DNA of 64,000 nt from Aliivibrio sp. EL58 (GCF_900312675.1 NZ_OMPC01000002.1:1-64000); one strand, 5' to 3'; shown: positions 51,847 to 63,071, counted from the stretch's first letter. The notes: generated by a model not told the origin, from the sequence alone. A program made the numbers and translations.

Positions 51847-53146
51847 AAAATTCCTCTTTTTTCCTGTGGTTGCTGCGGGTGTCATTATTTTAATTACGGT
51901 CACAAAATTGCGTCCATCAGCTGAAGTAAAACCATTAGAAGACCGTTCGAAAATAGTGAAAACTATCTCTTTAGAGCAACAGAATCTCGCACCTCAAGTG
52001 ATAGGGTTCGGCAAAATAAGACCTAAATTTGAATGGAAGGCGATTGCAGAAGTATCGGGTAAAGTGGTCTATCGTCACCCTGAGCTAAATAAAGGGAATG
52101 TGTTATTAGCAGGAACTGAAGTATTAAGAATAGACCCACTAGATTATGAGTTGAAATTAGCTCAAGCAGAGGCAGATTTAGGTTCGAGTAAAACTCAATT
52201 AGCAAAAGTAGATCTCGAAGAAAAAAATATTCGTAATACCTTAAAAATAGAAAAGAACCGTTTAGCGCTCAGTAAAAAAGAATTGGGTCGTAAAATTAAT
52301 CTTCAGAAAAAAGGGTTAACTTCTCAATCGGATTTAGATCAACAGAACCAATCCTATTTAGCACAACAAAAAGTCGTGCAAGATATTCAAAACCAAATCT
52401 TATTATTGCCAGATGAAAGAAAAGTAGCTGCGGCAATGGTGAAAGTAAACCAAGCTAAATTGGAAGAAGCGCAGCGCTCTTTAGAAAAAACGTCGATTAT
52501 ATTACCAACGGATGTGCGTATTTCTGAGGTGGATATTGAAGCGGATCAAGTGGTTAATCTACAGCAAACCATGTTCATCGCCCATGGCATTAAAACAATG
52601 GAAATGGAAGCACAGATATCGATTCATGATATGCAAACCTTAGCGCAAAGCTTTCATGTATTTCAGTCTAATGAACAAGGAATGTCAAATATTGATTCAT
52701 TACCGCTTCAAGCAATAGTGCAGTTGAGCAGTGGTCGTTTTAATGCCCAGTGGCAAGCTCAAGTTGAGCGTATTAGTGAAACTGTCGATCCAAACCAAGC
52801 CACTGTTGGTGTAATTTTAGAGATCCAACAAGACTATAAAATGCTCAAGCCAAGTTCATTACCACCGCTGGTTAATGGCATGTTTGTAAAAGCATTGATT
52901 GAAGGAGAGGCTTCACCGCAGTGGGTGATCCCAGAAAGTGCCCTTCATGGCGATAAGATTTATTTGTTAAATCAAGATAATCAATTAACTATACTTTCTG
53001 TAAAAATAGTTTTTAGAAGAGATAATCAAGTGGTCATTTCTGGTGGCATTAATAAAGGGGATTTATTGATCTTAAATGATCTTCTTCCTGCTATTAATGG
53101 CATGCAACTGCGTTCAGTCGTTCCTAAGAAGGAGTCTGTGGAATGA
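51833..53146 (+). CDS. RND efflux membrane-fusion (adaptor) protein
   Basis: 437 residues. N-terminal membrane anchor near 6-24, lipoyl halves (ISLEQQNLAPQVIGFGKIRPK and STSIILPTDVRI-like text), a long coiled coil around 100-205 and a beta-barrel domain after it. The adaptor links the inner-membrane pump to an outer-membrane channel. It overlaps both neighbours (14 bases with tetR, four with the pump), so all three are one operon. No lipobox; the protein is anchored by its N-terminal helix. Confidence 0.9.
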   Translation: MKINKKFLFFPVVAAGVIILITVTKLRPSAEVKPLEDRSKIVKTISLEQQNLAPQVIGFGKIRPKFEWKAIAEVSGKVVYRHPELNKGNVLLAGTEVLRIDPLDYELKLAQAEADLGSSKTQLAKVDLEEKNIRNTLKIEKNRLALSKKELGRKINLQKKGLTSQSDLDQQNQSYLAQQKVVQDIQNQILLLPDERKVAAAMVKVNQAKLEEAQRSLEKTSIILPTDVRISEVDIEADQVVNLQQTMFIAHGIKTMEMEAQISIHDMQTLAQSFHVFQSNEQGMSNIDSLPLQAIVQLSSGRFNAQWQAQVERISETVDPNQATVGVILEIQQDYKMLKPSSLPPLVNGMFVKALIEGEASPQWVIPESALHGDKIYLLNQDNQLTILSVKIVFRRDNQVVISGGINKGDLLILNDLLPAINGMQLRSVVPKKESVE

Positions 53147-56100
53147 TTAAGTTTTTTGCAAGACACCCAACGGCTGCCAATTTATTAATGCTCTCTATAT
53201 TGCTGCTTGGTTTAGTGTCGTTGTCTCAATTAAAGCGTGAAACTTTTCCTGAATTTAGTCCACCTTATATTCTGGCTGGTGTCGTTTATCCTGGTGCATC
53301 GCCACAAGAAGTGGAAGAGAGTATTTGTGTTCGGATGGAGGATGCCGTTGATGGCTTAGGAAATATAGAAGAAACAAAATGTGAAGCCATTGAAGGCTCT
53401 GCTCGTTTAGTGATTAAGCTGAATGAAAAAGCAGATATAGGGCGAATGCTGGTTGATGTTCAAACTCAAATTGATTCGATTAATGATTTCCCTAAAGAGA
53501 TAGAATCTCCGATAGTTCAAGAACTGGATTGGAATGAACCAGTGGTGGATGTGGCAATTACTGCCGATACCACATGGCCAGAGTTGAAGGCATATGCTGA
53601 AAAATTGAAACAAAGTTTAAAGCTTGATTATGATGTTTCTTTAGTTGAAGTGAGTGGGTTTTCTGATCATCAATACCGTGTTGAGTTAAATGAAAGTGCT
53701 ATTCGTCAGCTTGGTTTAAATGTTAGTGATATTGCAAATAAATTGGCTGAACAAAATGTAAAACTACCAAGTGGTAGCATTGAAACACCAGAAAAAAACT
53801 TTTTAATTCGCTTTGATGAAAGAAAAACAACGCCTCAAGAATTAGCAAAAACGGTCATGGGGGCGTCGGATAATGGCGCATTGATCCGTTTAGGTGATAT
53901 TGCAACGATAACCGATCGTTTTGAGCTTGATGAACAAAAAGTATTATTTGATGGTAAGCCATCAGCCTTACTTAAGATCAGTAAAAATAAAGAAGAAGAC
54001 GCCTTACGCATTAAAGATCGGGTGACTGAGTTTGTTAAATATCAGCAGTCTATCGCACCTGATGGTGTTGCATTAGAGATGACGAATGATCTTTCCTCTT
54101 TATTATGGGATCGATTAACCATGATGGTAAAAAATGGTTGGCAAGGGATCATCCTTGTTTTTCTCACCATGTGGCTCTTTTTTACGTTCCGCTACTCTTT
54201 TTGGGTTGCCGCGGGTCTTCCGGTTGCTTTTTTAGGTGGTTTATTTTTAATGGCAAGTTTAGGGCTCTCTATTAATATTATGTCACTCGTTGCCCTGTTG
54301 ATGGCAATAGGGATCATGATGGATGATGCCATAGTAATTGCAGAGTCGATTGCCTCGCATTTAGATCGGGGACAAGAGATTGATGATGCGGTGTATAACG
54401 GCGTCAAAAAAGTATTTCCCGGCGTATTGTCTTCTTTCTTAACGACAGTGTGTATTTTTGGTAGCTTGATGTTTCTACAAGGAGAGATGGGGGCGGTACT
54501 GAAAGTTATCCCACAAGTTCTGATCTTAGTCCTTTCGTTGAGTCTTATTGAAGCATTTTTAATTTTACCAAATCATTTAAGCCACTCCTTACATAAAGCG
54601 AAAAAAGATAAGCCAATTACGGGTTTTAAAAAGAAAGTGTTAGACCGTTTTGAACATTTTAGAAATGTCACTTTAGTGAAAGCAGTAACAAAAGTGGTGG
54701 AATGGCGTTATGCCTTTTTAGGTGCTGTGATTGCCAGTTTATTGATTTCTTTTTCACTTATTTCAGGAGGTGCACTTAAGTTTGTCGGTTTTCCTGAATT
54801 AGATGGTGATATTGCAGAAGCGCGAATTATCTTACCACCTGGAACATCACTTTCTCAGACTGAAATTGTAGTAGATAAAATTGTATCAGCGGCTGAGAAA
54901 CTAAATAAAGAATGGAGTGAAAAGAACGAAGGAGGTCGCCAACTTGTTGAGCATATTACTCAGCAATTTAATACTAATGCAGACGCGAGTGAATCAGGAC
55001 CTCATCTAGCGACCATTCGTTTAGATTTATTAGGGGCAGAAAAACGAAACACACTCATTGATGATTTTATTGATGCGTGGCGTGCAGAAGTTGGGGAGTT
55101 AGCAGAACCAATAACCATGGTTTATAAACAACCGACAATGGGGCCGGGTGGTCGAGCGATTGAAATTCGCATGATGGATGATGATTTACATACGTTAAAG
55201 TCAGCGTCATTAGAAGTACAAGCTTATCTCAATGAGTTTGCAGGGGTCTATGGTGTTCTTGATGATATGCGAATGGGTAAGGAAGAAGTGCTTGTGAAGT
55301 TGCGACCGGGAGCTGAAACCTACGGAGTCACAGGTCAATTGATTGCTAACCAATTACGCGCCGCTTACTTTGGACAAACGGCTGATGAGATACAGATTGG
55401 TGTTGAAAATATTGAAATTGAAGTTCGTTTGAATAAAGAACAAGCGGGTAATTTACATACGTTAGAGAACTTTCCAATCATTTTACCTACTGGAGGCCAA
55501 ATACCTTTAGCCTCTGTTGCAACATTAGATTTTCAGCGTAATTATGTTCGAATTCAACGTATTAATGGATTAAGAACCTTAAGTGTCTTTGGTGATGTTC
55601 ATGCGTCACAAGTGAGCTCGACCGAAGTACTAAATCAATTTAGAAAAGAGCTTGCTCCTGAACTTCAAAAAAAATACCCAAGCTTACGTTTTGATTTTGA
55701 AGGGGAAGCGAAAGATACCGCGGAAACAGGGCAATCAATGGGCACAGGATTCATGTTGGGCTTATTTGGTGTGTTTGTGATTTTGAGTTTCCAATTCAGA
55801 AGTTATCTTGAACCTTTTGTTGTGATGCTTGCTATTCCATTAGCCTTGATTGGTGTGCTATGGGGGCATGTATTATTAAATCATCCACTAAGTATGCCGA
55901 GTATTATGGGGTTTGTTTCTTTGGCTGGGATAGTAGTTAATGATTCTATTTTATTAGTGCAATACATTCGTCATCATGTAGATGATGGAGATTCGGTGTA
56001 TGAATCTGTTGTAAAAGCGAGCCAAGAAAGATTTAGAGCGGTATTTTTAACGTCAATAACAACGGCAGCAGGGTTACTGCCACTGTTATTAGAAACCAGT

Positions 56101-56247
56101 TTACAGGCGCAAGTTATTCAGCCTCTCGTCGTTTCTATTGTATTTGGTATTTTTACTTCGACCTTGTTAGTGCTGTTTATGATCCCAGCGGCATATGCAA
56201 TTTTAGCGGATTTTGGCTTGGTCAAAAAACATGAAGAATTGCATTAA
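53143..56247 (+). CDS. RND efflux pump, inner-membrane subunit (AcrB superfamily)
   Basis: 1034 residues with twelve expected membrane helices and two large periplasmic loops. The TM4 proton-relay pair is in GIMMDDAIVIAES (D394, D395). In TM10 the segment reads LAGIVVNDSILLV, with valine where AcrB has its relay lysine (K940); the TM11 arginine and threonine (RFRAVFLTS) are kept. No outer-membrane channel gene is in the operon, so a TolC from elsewhere must be used. Substrate unknown. Confidence 0.93.
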   Translation: MIKFFARHPTAANLLMLSILLLGLVSLSQLKRETFPEFSPPYILAGVVYPGASPQEVEESICVRMEDAVDGLGNIEETKCEAIEGSARLVIKLNEKADIGRMLVDVQTQIDSINDFPKEIESPIVQELDWNEPVVDVAITADTTWPELKAYAEKLKQSLKLDYDVSLVEVSGFSDHQYRVELNESAIRQLGLNVSDIANKLAEQNVKLPSGSIETPEKNFLIRFDERKTTPQELAKTVMGASDNGALIRLGDIATITDRFELDEQKVLFDGKPSALLKISKNKEEDALRIKDRVTEFVKYQQSIAPDGVALEMTNDLSSLLWDRLTMMVKNGWQGIILVFLTMWLFFTFRYSFWVAAGLPVAFLGGLFLMASLGLSINIMSLVALLMAIGIMMDDAIVIAESIASHLDRGQEIDDAVYNGVKKVFPGVLSSFLTTVCIFGSLMFLQGEMGAVLKVIPQVLILVLSLSLIEAFLILPNHLSHSLHKAKKDKPITGFKKKVLDRFEHFRNVTLVKAVTKVVEWRYAFLGAVIASLLISFSLISGGALKFVGFPELDGDIAEARIILPPGTSLSQTEIVVDKIVSAAEKLNKEWSEKNEGGRQLVEHITQQFNTNADASESGPHLATIRLDLLGAEKRNTLIDDFIDAWRAEVGELAEPITMVYKQPTMGPGGRAIEIRMMDDDLHTLKSASLEVQAYLNEFAGVYGVLDDMRMGKEEVLVKLRPGAETYGVTGQLIANQLRAAYFGQTADEIQIGVENIEIEVRLNKEQAGNLHTLENFPIILPTGGQIPLASVATLDFQRNYVRIQRINGLRTLSVFGDVHASQVSSTEVLNQFRKELAPELQKKYPSLRFDFEGEAKDTAETGQSMGTGFMLGLFGVFVILSFQFRSYLEPFVVMLAIPLALIGVLWGHVLLNHPLSMPSIMGFVSLAGIVVNDSILLVQYIRHHVDDGDSVYESVVKASQERFRAVFLTSITTAAGLLPLLLETSLQAQVIQPLVVSIVFGIFTSTLLVLFMIPAAYAILADFGLVKKHEELH

Positions 56248-56263
56248 CCTAACGAGAGTTAGC

Positions 56264-57028
56264 TTAAAAGGTAAAGAGTAAATTAATACTAAATACAGAG
56301 TCAGTTTTGCTTAGTCCTGGAGGCACACGATCTAGATATTGTTGAGATTGTGCAATCTTTAGGGCTATCTCTTCGGTGATATTGTTAGTAAGACTGACTT
56401 CTGAATCAATACGGGTATTACTTCGACCCGTGGTTACGGTGACTTCACTTGCGAAAGACAAGTTATCCAACATTTGCCATGATACATTTACGTTACCTCG
56501 CAAAATCGCTTCAGCAACGGTCTCAGGGAAAATTAAATCATCATCATCAATTTCATCTAGATTTGGGTTTTGATAACGATAACCGGGACCAAATTCTAAT
56601 TCTAATAATAGTCTTTCGGTGTTACTGACTTGGTAACCCAAACCACCTGAAAAAGTATAATCTTTAAAATAGGCACTATACTCTGTCTCTAAGCCTTTAA
56701 AGTTGGCGTAAAGATAGTAATCAGGGCTGATTTTATAGTCACTTTGCAAATTAAGACTTAATTGGTCTTTATCTGTTTCACCATCTTCTTTCGATAGGTA
56801 ATACTTCACTTCACCAGTGTGACGGTGCTGCCCAGAAGTATAACCAGCTTCTAGGCGACCATTGAGAGATTCTGAGTCATCATTTCCTTTACTCGACTGA
56901 TAGCCAAATTCAACTTGGCTTTCCCATGGAGAGGGAGGTGACGTATCCGCGTCTTCAGTTTCTATCTCACTTGCATGAACAGATGCACTAATTGCGATAA
57001 GCCCTGTAAGTAAAACTTTTTTTAACAC
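56264..57028 (-). CDS. DUF481 outer-membrane protein (YdiY-like)
   Basis: 254 residues. Signal peptide to about residue 19 (ISASVHA, then SEIETED). Alternating beta-strand pattern through the C-terminal phenylalanine (INLLFTF), as in small outer-membrane barrels; GYQSSKGNDDSESLNGRLEAGY near 43-64 is typical of DUF481. Acidic loops (DEIDDDD). Convergent with the RND pump with 16 bases between. Function unknown. Confidence 0.83.
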   Translation of the reverse strand: MLKKVLLTGLIAISASVHASEIETEDADTSPPSPWESQVEFGYQSSKGNDDSESLNGRLEAGYTSGQHRHTGEVKYYLSKEDGETDKDQLSLNLQSDYKISPDYYLYANFKGLETEYSAYFKDYTFSGGLGYQVSNTERLLLELEFGPGYRYQNPNLDEIDDDDLIFPETVAEAILRGNVNVSWQMLDNLSFASEVTVTTGRSNTRIDSEVSLTNNITEEIALKIAQSQQYLDRVPPGLSKTDSVFSINLLFTF

Positions 57029-57209
57029 GTATCAATCTCAAAAGAATAAAGAGGATAGATAGTATAGAGGTTTTCTCTGAATGATGAGTTAAATTTGAGT
57101 CAAAATCTTTATTTTGCGAAAGGTTATCAGGAGATACACGGATAGTTATTTCATCCCAATTTCTTTTGGTTATAATGTAAGGCTAAATTTAGGATGGTGA
57201 AAAGCAGTA

Positions 57210-58607
57210 ATGGCCGATAATCGAAATCAAAACCGTAAACACGATGCACAAGTTGATGCGTTAAAAGTACCACCGCATTCATTAGAGGCAGAGCAATCTG
57301 TTCTTGGTGGTCTGTTACTTGATAATGAGCGTTGGGATACGGTTGCAGAAAAAGTAGTAGCCGGTGATTTTTACAGTAGACCACATCGACTTATTTTTGA
57401 GTCAATCAAATCCATCCTAGAAAACAGTAATCCTCTAGATTTAATTACTTTATCTGAACATCTTGAGCGCCATGAGAAATTAGATTCTGTTGGTGGCTTT
57501 GCTTATCTGGCTGATTTGGCAAAAAATACCCCAAGTGCGGCGAACATTAATGCCTATGCGGATATTGTTCGTGAGCGTGCCATGGTACGTAATCTTATCG
57601 GTGTAGCAAACGAAATTGCCGATGCGGGTTATGATCCTCAAGGGCGTACTTCTGAAGACTTACTCGATATGGCAGAGAGTAAAGTATTTGCTATTGCAGA
57701 AGAGCGTACAACAGAAAATGAAGGCCCACAAAGTGTCGATTCGATTTTAGAGAAAACGCTAGAGCGTATCGAGATTTTATACCAAACACCGCAAGATGGT
57801 GTCACAGGGGTATCGACTGGCTTTACTGATTTAAATAAAAAAACGGCAGGCCTTCAAGGCTCAGATTTAATCATTGTTGCAGCGCGTCCATCGATGGGTA
57901 AAACAACCTTTGCGATGAACTTATGTGAAAATGCGGCAATGGACCAAGATAAGCCAGTGCTTATTTTCTCTCTAGAGATGCCCGCAGAACAACTGATGAT
58001 GCGTATGTTGGCTTCGATGTCTCGTGTTGACCAAACTAAAATTCGTACCGGTCAGTTAGATGATGAAGATTGGGCTCGTATTTCGTCTACGATGGGCATT
58101 TTGACGCAAAAGAAAAACATGTACATCGATGACAGTTCAGGTTTGACGCCAACTGAATTACGTTCACGCGCTCGTCGTGTGGCTCGTGAAGCGGGTGGTC
58201 TAAGTATGATCATGGTCGATTACCTTCAATTAATGCGAGTTCCTGGTTTACAAGACAACCGTACTCAAGAAATTTCTGAGATATCTCGTTCTTTGAAAGC
58301 GCTTGCGAAAGAGCTGAATGTACCAGTGGTTGCACTGTCTCAGTTGAACCGTTCCCTAGAGCAACGTGCCGATAAACGTCCAATTAACTCGGATCTTCGT
58401 GAATCTGGAGCGATCGAGCAAGATGCCGATTTAATCATGTTTATTTACCGTGATGAGGTTTATAACCCTGAGAGTAATCGTAAAGGCATTGCTGAAATTA
58501 TTTTAGGTAAGCAACGTAACGGTCCAATCGGCTCAGTAAGCCTGACATTCCAAGGACAATTTTCACGCTTTGATAATTACGCAGGTCCTGCGTTTGATGA
58601 TGAATAA
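57210..58607 (+). CDS. dnaB: Replicative DNA helicase DnaB
   Basis: 465 residues. Hexameric 5'-3' helicase of the replication fork. N-terminal domain with [22 protein letters not shown] near 21-42, Walker A RPSMGKTT at 226-233, and a RecA-like core with [11 protein letters not shown] near 331-341 and [17 protein letters not shown]. Follows the gap with DUF481; alr comes 10 bases later. No intein. Confidence 0.98.
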   Translation: MADNRNQNRKHDAQVDALKVPPHSLEAEQSVLGGLLLDNERWDTVAEKVVAGDFYSRPHRLIFESIKSILENSNPLDLITLSEHLERHEKLDSVGGFAYLADLAKNTPSAANINAYADIVRERAMVRNLIGVANEIADAGYDPQGRTSEDLLDMAESKVFAIAEERTTENEGPQSVDSILEKTLERIEILYQTPQDGVTGVSTGFTDLNKKTAGLQGSDLIIVAARPSMGKTTFAMNLCENAAMDQDKPVLIFSLEMPAEQLMMRMLASMSRVDQTKIRTGQLDDEDWARISSTMGILTQKKNMYIDDSSGLTPTELRSRARRVAREAGGLSMIMVDYLQLMRVPGLQDNRTQEISEISRSLKALAKELNVPVVALSQLNRSLEQRADKRPINSDLRESGAIEQDADLIMFIYRDEVYNPESNRKGIAEIILGKQRNGPIGSVSLTFQGQFSRFDNYAGPAFDDE

Positions 58608-58617
58608 GGCAAATAGT

Positions 58618-59700
58618 ATGAGCTATATGAAAGCGGCGGCTGCCCAAGTTGATATGTCAGCTTTAGCACATAATTTGCAGAAGATTAAGCAGCAAGCACC
58701 AAACAGTAAGCTTCTTGCTGTTGTTAAAGCAAATGGTTATGGCCATGGGTTATTGAATATAGCAAAAGGCGCACAGGATGCTGATGCATTTGGTGTTGCT
58801 CGTATAGAAGAGGCTTTACAGCTTCGTGCTGGTGGTATTGTTAAGCAAGTATTGTTACTTGAAGGTTTTTACTCTGCTTGTGACTTGCCTATTTTGGTCG
58901 CAAATAATATTCAAACAGCGGTACATTGCAAAGAACAATTAGAAGCACTGGAAAGCGCTGAACTTGAAGGCCCAGTAGTTGTTTGGCTAAAAGTAGATTC
59001 AGGTATGCATCGTTTAGGTATTCGTCCTGAAGAATATCAAGAGTATGTTGACCGTTTGCATGCATGTAAAAACGTAGCTAAACCATTACGTTACATGAGT
59101 CATTTTGGTTGTGCGGATGAATTAGATAACCCGACAACCAATAAGCAAATAGAAACCTTTATGTCGTTAACTCAAGGTTGCCAAGGTGAGCGTTCATTAG
59201 CAGCATCTGCCGGACTGTTAGCATGGCCCGATAGCCAGTTAGATTGGGTTAGACCGGGTATTATTATGTATGGTGTTTCTCCTTTTGCTAATCAATCAGC
59301 ACAAGAGTTAGGCTATTTGCCTACCATGACTCTTACCTCTCATTTGATCGCGGTTCGTGATGTAAAAGCAGGTGAAAGTGTGGGTTATGGCGCAATGTGG
59401 ACAAGTGAGCGAGACACTAAAATTGGAGTGATCGCAATTGGCTATGGTGATGGTTATCCTATTGCTGCACCTAATGGTACGCCGGTTTTAGTTAATGGAC
59501 GTAAGGTATCAATCGCGGGTCGAGTGTCTATGGATATGCTTACTGTCGATCTAGGACCTGATGCTCAAGATAAAGTGGGTGATGAAGCTGTTTTGTGGGG
59601 ACGAGATCTTCCTGCAGAAGAAGTTGCAGAACACATAGGAACTATTGCTTATGAGTTAGTGACTAAACTAACATCACGAGTACAGATGCAATATATTTAA
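58618..59700 (+). CDS. alr: Alanine racemase
   Basis: 360 residues. PLP enzyme making D-alanine for peptidoglycan. The PLP lysine lies in [12 protein letters not shown] (K37), the catalytic tyrosine in [10 protein letters not shown] near 259, and IGYGDGYP binds the phosphate. Start at 58618 has TAAGG from the dnaB stop seven bases upstream; 58627 ([10 protein letters not shown]) aligns slightly better with other racemases and cannot be ruled out. The stop overlaps the next gene by one base. Confidence 0.95.
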   Translation: MSYMKAAAAQVDMSALAHNLQKIKQQAPNSKLLAVVKANGYGHGLLNIAKGAQDADAFGVARIEEALQLRAGGIVKQVLLLEGFYSACDLPILVANNIQTAVHCKEQLEALESAELEGPVVVWLKVDSGMHRLGIRPEEYQEYVDRLHACKNVAKPLRYMSHFGCADELDNPTTNKQIETFMSLTQGCQGERSLAASAGLLAWPDSQLDWVRPGIIMYGVSPFANQSAQELGYLPTMTLTSHLIAVRDVKAGESVGYGAMWTSERDTKIGVIAIGYGDGYPIAAPNGTPVLVNGRKVSIAGRVSMDMLTVDLGPDAQDKVGDEAVLWGRDLPAEEVAEHIGTIAYELVTKLTSRVQMQYI

Positions 59701-60935
59701 TGAGATCTACTTTGAATTTGTTTTCACTTAAAAGCGCTACTGGTTTAGCGCTTTTTCTTATTTTGCCTTTTTCTTTTTTGAGTAACGCGATTGCTGAAGA
59801 AGATATTTGGCCAACCTCGTTACCTGAAACCTCAGCAGTTCCTTTCATGTTCTCGTCAGAGAGCTTAGGGACTACCATAGGCGCAGCCGCTGTAATGAAG
59901 GGGGTAGGTCAACCTCAAGCGACATTATTTGCTGCAGGACTCTACTCAACTAAAGGGTCTTACATGACCTATTTGTCTGCTAATAACTTTCAAATTGGTC
60001 ATTCATGGCTCGTTGGTGTTAATGCGTATAATGCTAATTTTAAAGATATGGATTATCACCTTGGGGCTGCAGGTAGCAACAGCTCCAATGTAAACGAAGA
60101 AGTTTTCACCGACAGTGTTGAAGCTCAATATCATTTAAGTGCTAATTATATCTTACCTATTGGTAATGCAAAGACGATTGGAGCGAGAGCTGCTTATCTT
60201 CCTGAGAGAAAAGTAAAAGGTTTTAATCCATTAGAAAGTGGTGTGTCGAGCATTGAACTGAGTCCTTTTTATTATTCTCGAACATTTTCGGATGTGGCTG
60301 GTTGGAATGAACCTGAGTCTAACTGGGGCATGAAAGTTAACCTAGATTGGGATAATAGAAATAGTGTAAGAAATACGACTCACGGCTCGCGGACAGAACT
60401 AGATTTTACCTATTCACCACAAACCAGTTCACAAGAAGAGTGGTGGACATGGGAGTTTCAGCAAAGTGCCTTTTTTGATTTAGGTAATTTAGGTGACATC
60501 ATTAATAAGCAAGTATTAGCATTAGATTTCTATATCGCTGATACACCAAGCTGGCAAGATGACGCTCATCAACCACCCGAGTATGCAGGAATAAAACTGG
60601 GTGGATTATATCGACTAAGAAGCTACAGCAGTGGGCGTTTCCATGGTCGTTCAGCCATTCATTATTCAGCGGAATATCGAGTAATGCCTGATTGGCAACC
60701 TTTGGAAGAGTGGCCTATCTTTAATCTTTATGACGTGCCTTGGTGGCAGTGGGTTGCATTTGTTGATGCGGGTCGAGTTGCGGATGAGTTTTCACTATCA
60801 ACATTACATGAAGAGATGAAGTGGAGTGCGGGTGGTGCCATACGTTTTCAAGTCGAAGGCATTGTTGTTCGAACAGAAATGTCTAAAGGCAGTGAAGAAA
60901 GCCTATTTAGAGTAATGATCAATCAACCATTTTAG
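59700..60935 (+). CDS. Omp85/BamA-type outer-membrane barrel without POTRA domains
   Basis: 411 residues. Signal peptide to about residue 32 (LSNAIA, then EEDIWPTS). The rest is beta-rich and ends in NQPF; a surface-antigen D15-like C-terminal half has GLYRLRSYSSGRFHG near 300-314, the equivalent of the (V/I)RG(F/Y) loop region, and FVDAGRVADEF near 353-363. No POTRA repeats, so it is not BamA or TamA. The start is one base inside the alr stop (TAATG), so it is translated with alr. Role unknown. Confidence 0.82.
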   Translation: MRSTLNLFSLKSATGLALFLILPFSFLSNAIAEEDIWPTSLPETSAVPFMFSSESLGTTIGAAAVMKGVGQPQATLFAAGLYSTKGSYMTYLSANNFQIGHSWLVGVNAYNANFKDMDYHLGAAGSNSSNVNEEVFTDSVEAQYHLSANYILPIGNAKTIGARAAYLPERKVKGFNPLESGVSSIELSPFYYSRTFSDVAGWNEPESNWGMKVNLDWDNRNSVRNTTHGSRTELDFTYSPQTSSQEEWWTWEFQQSAFFDLGNLGDIINKQVLALDFYIADTPSWQDDAHQPPEYAGIKLGGLYRLRSYSSGRFHGRSAIHYSAEYRVMPDWQPLEEWPIFNLYDVPWWQWVAFVDAGRVADEFSLSTLHEEMKWSAGGAIRFQVEGIVVRTEMSKGSEESLFRVMINQPF

Positions 60936-61172
60936 TTTTTATAAAGAAAAATGATCTCAACACTAGTGTTCCGTAGTTTTGATAGAGATAATGTTCACTG
61001 CTAGAAGTTTAAATGTGACCTAACTCAAGAAGGGTGAGCGTAGTTTTGGTCATAATACCTAAATATAAAGCTCACTAAATAATACCGAGCACCAATTTTT
61101 AGATTCGTATAAACGGGGCGTTCAGAAATTCACTTTTGAGCCAACAAGTATATTACACGGGATATTTTCACC

Positions 61173-62825
61173 ATGTTAAAAAACATCAACCCAACAGAAA
61201 CTCAAGCGTGGGCAGACTTAACTGCACACTTTGAAACAGCACAAGATTTCAGCCTATCTGATCTATTCGCTGCGGATGCACAACGTTTTGATAAATTTTC
61301 AACGACGTTTGGCCAAGACATTCTAGTGGATTTTTCTAAAAACTTAGTTACCGAAGAAACAATGAAAAAATTGTTCGCATTAGCAGAGCAGACTGAATTG
61401 TCTTCAGCAATTAAAGCGATGTTTAACGGTGAGAAAATCAATAAAACCGAAGATCGTTCAGTACTTCATACAGCACTTCGTAACCGCAGTAATACGCCGG
61501 TAATCGTTGATGGTGAAGACGTAATGCCTGCGGTAAATGCAGTATTAGAAAAAATGAAAGGTTTCACTGAGCGTCTGATTTCTGGTGAGTGGAAAGGTTA
61601 CACGGGTAAAGAAATTACGGATATCGTAAACATCGGTATCGGCGGTTCAGATCTTGGCCCTTACATGGTTTCTGAAGCATTAGCGCCATACAAAACACGT
61701 TTAAACATGCACTTTGTTTCAAACGTAGATGGCACACACATTGTTGAAACATTGAAGCCATTAAATCCTGAAACAACGTTATTCTTAATTGCATCTAAAA
61801 CATTCACAACTCAAGAAACGATGACGAATGCACATAGTGCTCGTGATTGGTTCCTTGCTGAAGCTGGCGATCAAGCACACGTTGCTAAACACTTTGCTGC
61901 ACTATCAACGAATGCACAATCAGTGTCTGAGTTTGGTATCGATACTGATAACATGTTTGAATTCTGGGATTGGGTTGGTGGTCGTTATTCTTTATGGTCA
62001 GCAATCGGTCTTTCAATTGCATTAGCGGTTGGTTTTGATAACTTTGTTGAGCTTCTTGAAGGCGCCCATGAAGTGGATAACCATTTTGCTACTACCGATC
62101 TTGAAAATAACGTGCCGGTTATTCTTGCACTTATTGGCCTATGGTATAACAACTTCCACGGTGCTGAATCAGAATCAATTCTTCCATACGACCAATATCT
62201 ACACCGTTTTGCTGCGTACTTCCAACAAGGCAACATGGAATCAAATGGTAAATGTGTAGACCGTAACGGTAATCCTGTTGATTACCAAACGGGTCCAATC
62301 ATTTGGGGCGAACCTGGTACAAATGGCCAACACGCGTTCTACCAATTGATTCACCAAGGTACAAAATTAATTCCTTGTGATTTTATTGCACCTGCAATCA
62401 GCCACAACCAAGTGGGTGATCACCATCAAAAACTAATGTCTAACTTCTTTGCACAAACAGAAGCATTAGCATTTGGTAAAACAGAAGAGACGGTTCGTGC
62501 AGAATTTGCTGCGGCTGGTAAAACAGAAGCAGAAATGGCTGAATTAGTTGCATTTAAAGTATTTGCTGGTAACCGCCCAACAAACTCTATCTTAGTTAAA
62601 CAAGTAACACCTAAAACATTAGGTAACTTGATTGCAATGTACGAACACAAAATCTTTGTACAAGGTGTGATTTGGAATATCTTCAGTTTTGACCAATGGG
62701 GCGTAGAACTAGGTAAGCAACTGGCGAACCAAATTCTTCCTGAACTGGCTGACGATAGTGCGGTGACTTCTCACGATAGTTCAACAAACGGCTTAATCAA
62801 CGCATTTAAAGCATACAAAGCTTAA
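61173..62825 (+). CDS. pgi: Glucose-6-phosphate isomerase
   Basis: 550 residues. Interconverts glucose 6-phosphate and fructose 6-phosphate. SIS-domain motifs [10 protein letters not shown] at 154-163 and SKTFTTQET near 210-218; the PGI signatures [11 protein letters not shown] near 271-281 and the C-terminal [13 protein letters not shown] near 503-515. It has a 237-base gap upstream with no obvious gene, so an own promoter is expected, and a terminator downstream. Confidence 0.98.
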   Translation: MLKNINPTETQAWADLTAHFETAQDFSLSDLFAADAQRFDKFSTTFGQDILVDFSKNLVTEETMKKLFALAEQTELSSAIKAMFNGEKINKTEDRSVLHTALRNRSNTPVIVDGEDVMPAVNAVLEKMKGFTERLISGEWKGYTGKEITDIVNIGIGGSDLGPYMVSEALAPYKTRLNMHFVSNVDGTHIVETLKPLNPETTLFLIASKTFTTQETMTNAHSARDWFLAEAGDQAHVAKHFAALSTNAQSVSEFGIDTDNMFEFWDWVGGRYSLWSAIGLSIALAVGFDNFVELLEGAHEVDNHFATTDLENNVPVILALIGLWYNNFHGAESESILPYDQYLHRFAAYFQQGNMESNGKCVDRNGNPVDYQTGPIIWGEPGTNGQHAFYQLIHQGTKLIPCDFIAPAISHNQVGDHHQKLMSNFFAQTEALAFGKTEETVRAEFAAAGKTEAEMAELVAFKVFAGNRPTNSILVKQVTPKTLGNLIAMYEHKIFVQGVIWNIFSFDQWGVELGKQLANQILPELADDSAVTSHDSSTNGLINAFKAYKA

Positions 62826-62851
62826 TCGTTAAGTTATAAAATTTATTAATT

Positions 62852-62881
62852 AAAAGAGCTGACTTCGGTCGGCTCTTTTTG
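62852..62881 (+). terminator. Terminator after pgi
   Basis: AAAAGAGCTGAC pairs with GTCGGCTCTTTT (one T-G pair) around a TTCG tetraloop, then T run. Confidence 0.94.
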
Positions 62882-62886
62882 TATTT

Positions 62887-63048
62887 ATACCAATCCACAT
62901 AAATATTTGATCATTCTTACTTGTTAAAATCGATTATAGCTGCGTTATAAATTTTGTAATTAGAGCCACTAGTTACTACAATTTATGCCTTGCTCTAATC
63001 GATTTTTCCTACGTAATTATCTGATCAACTACTTATCCGGATTGGTAT
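62887..63048. repeat. Palindromic MITE-like element, copy 2
   Basis: 162 bases bounded by the perfect 10-bp inverted repeat ATACCAATCC/GGATTGGTAT. The arms stay complementary far inward: TTGATCA, then AAAATCGATTA, recur in both. The whole unit aligns with the element at 38197-38359. No coding capacity; looks like a transposable palindrome or structured RNA gene. Confidence 0.8.
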
Positions 63049-63071
63049 TATTTATCGATATTACAGGCAAT

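Noticed and set aside
62887-63048. Palindromic element considered as an integron attC (VCR) site
   Set aside because: No RYYYAAC/GTTRRRY core sites and no gene cassette layout around it.
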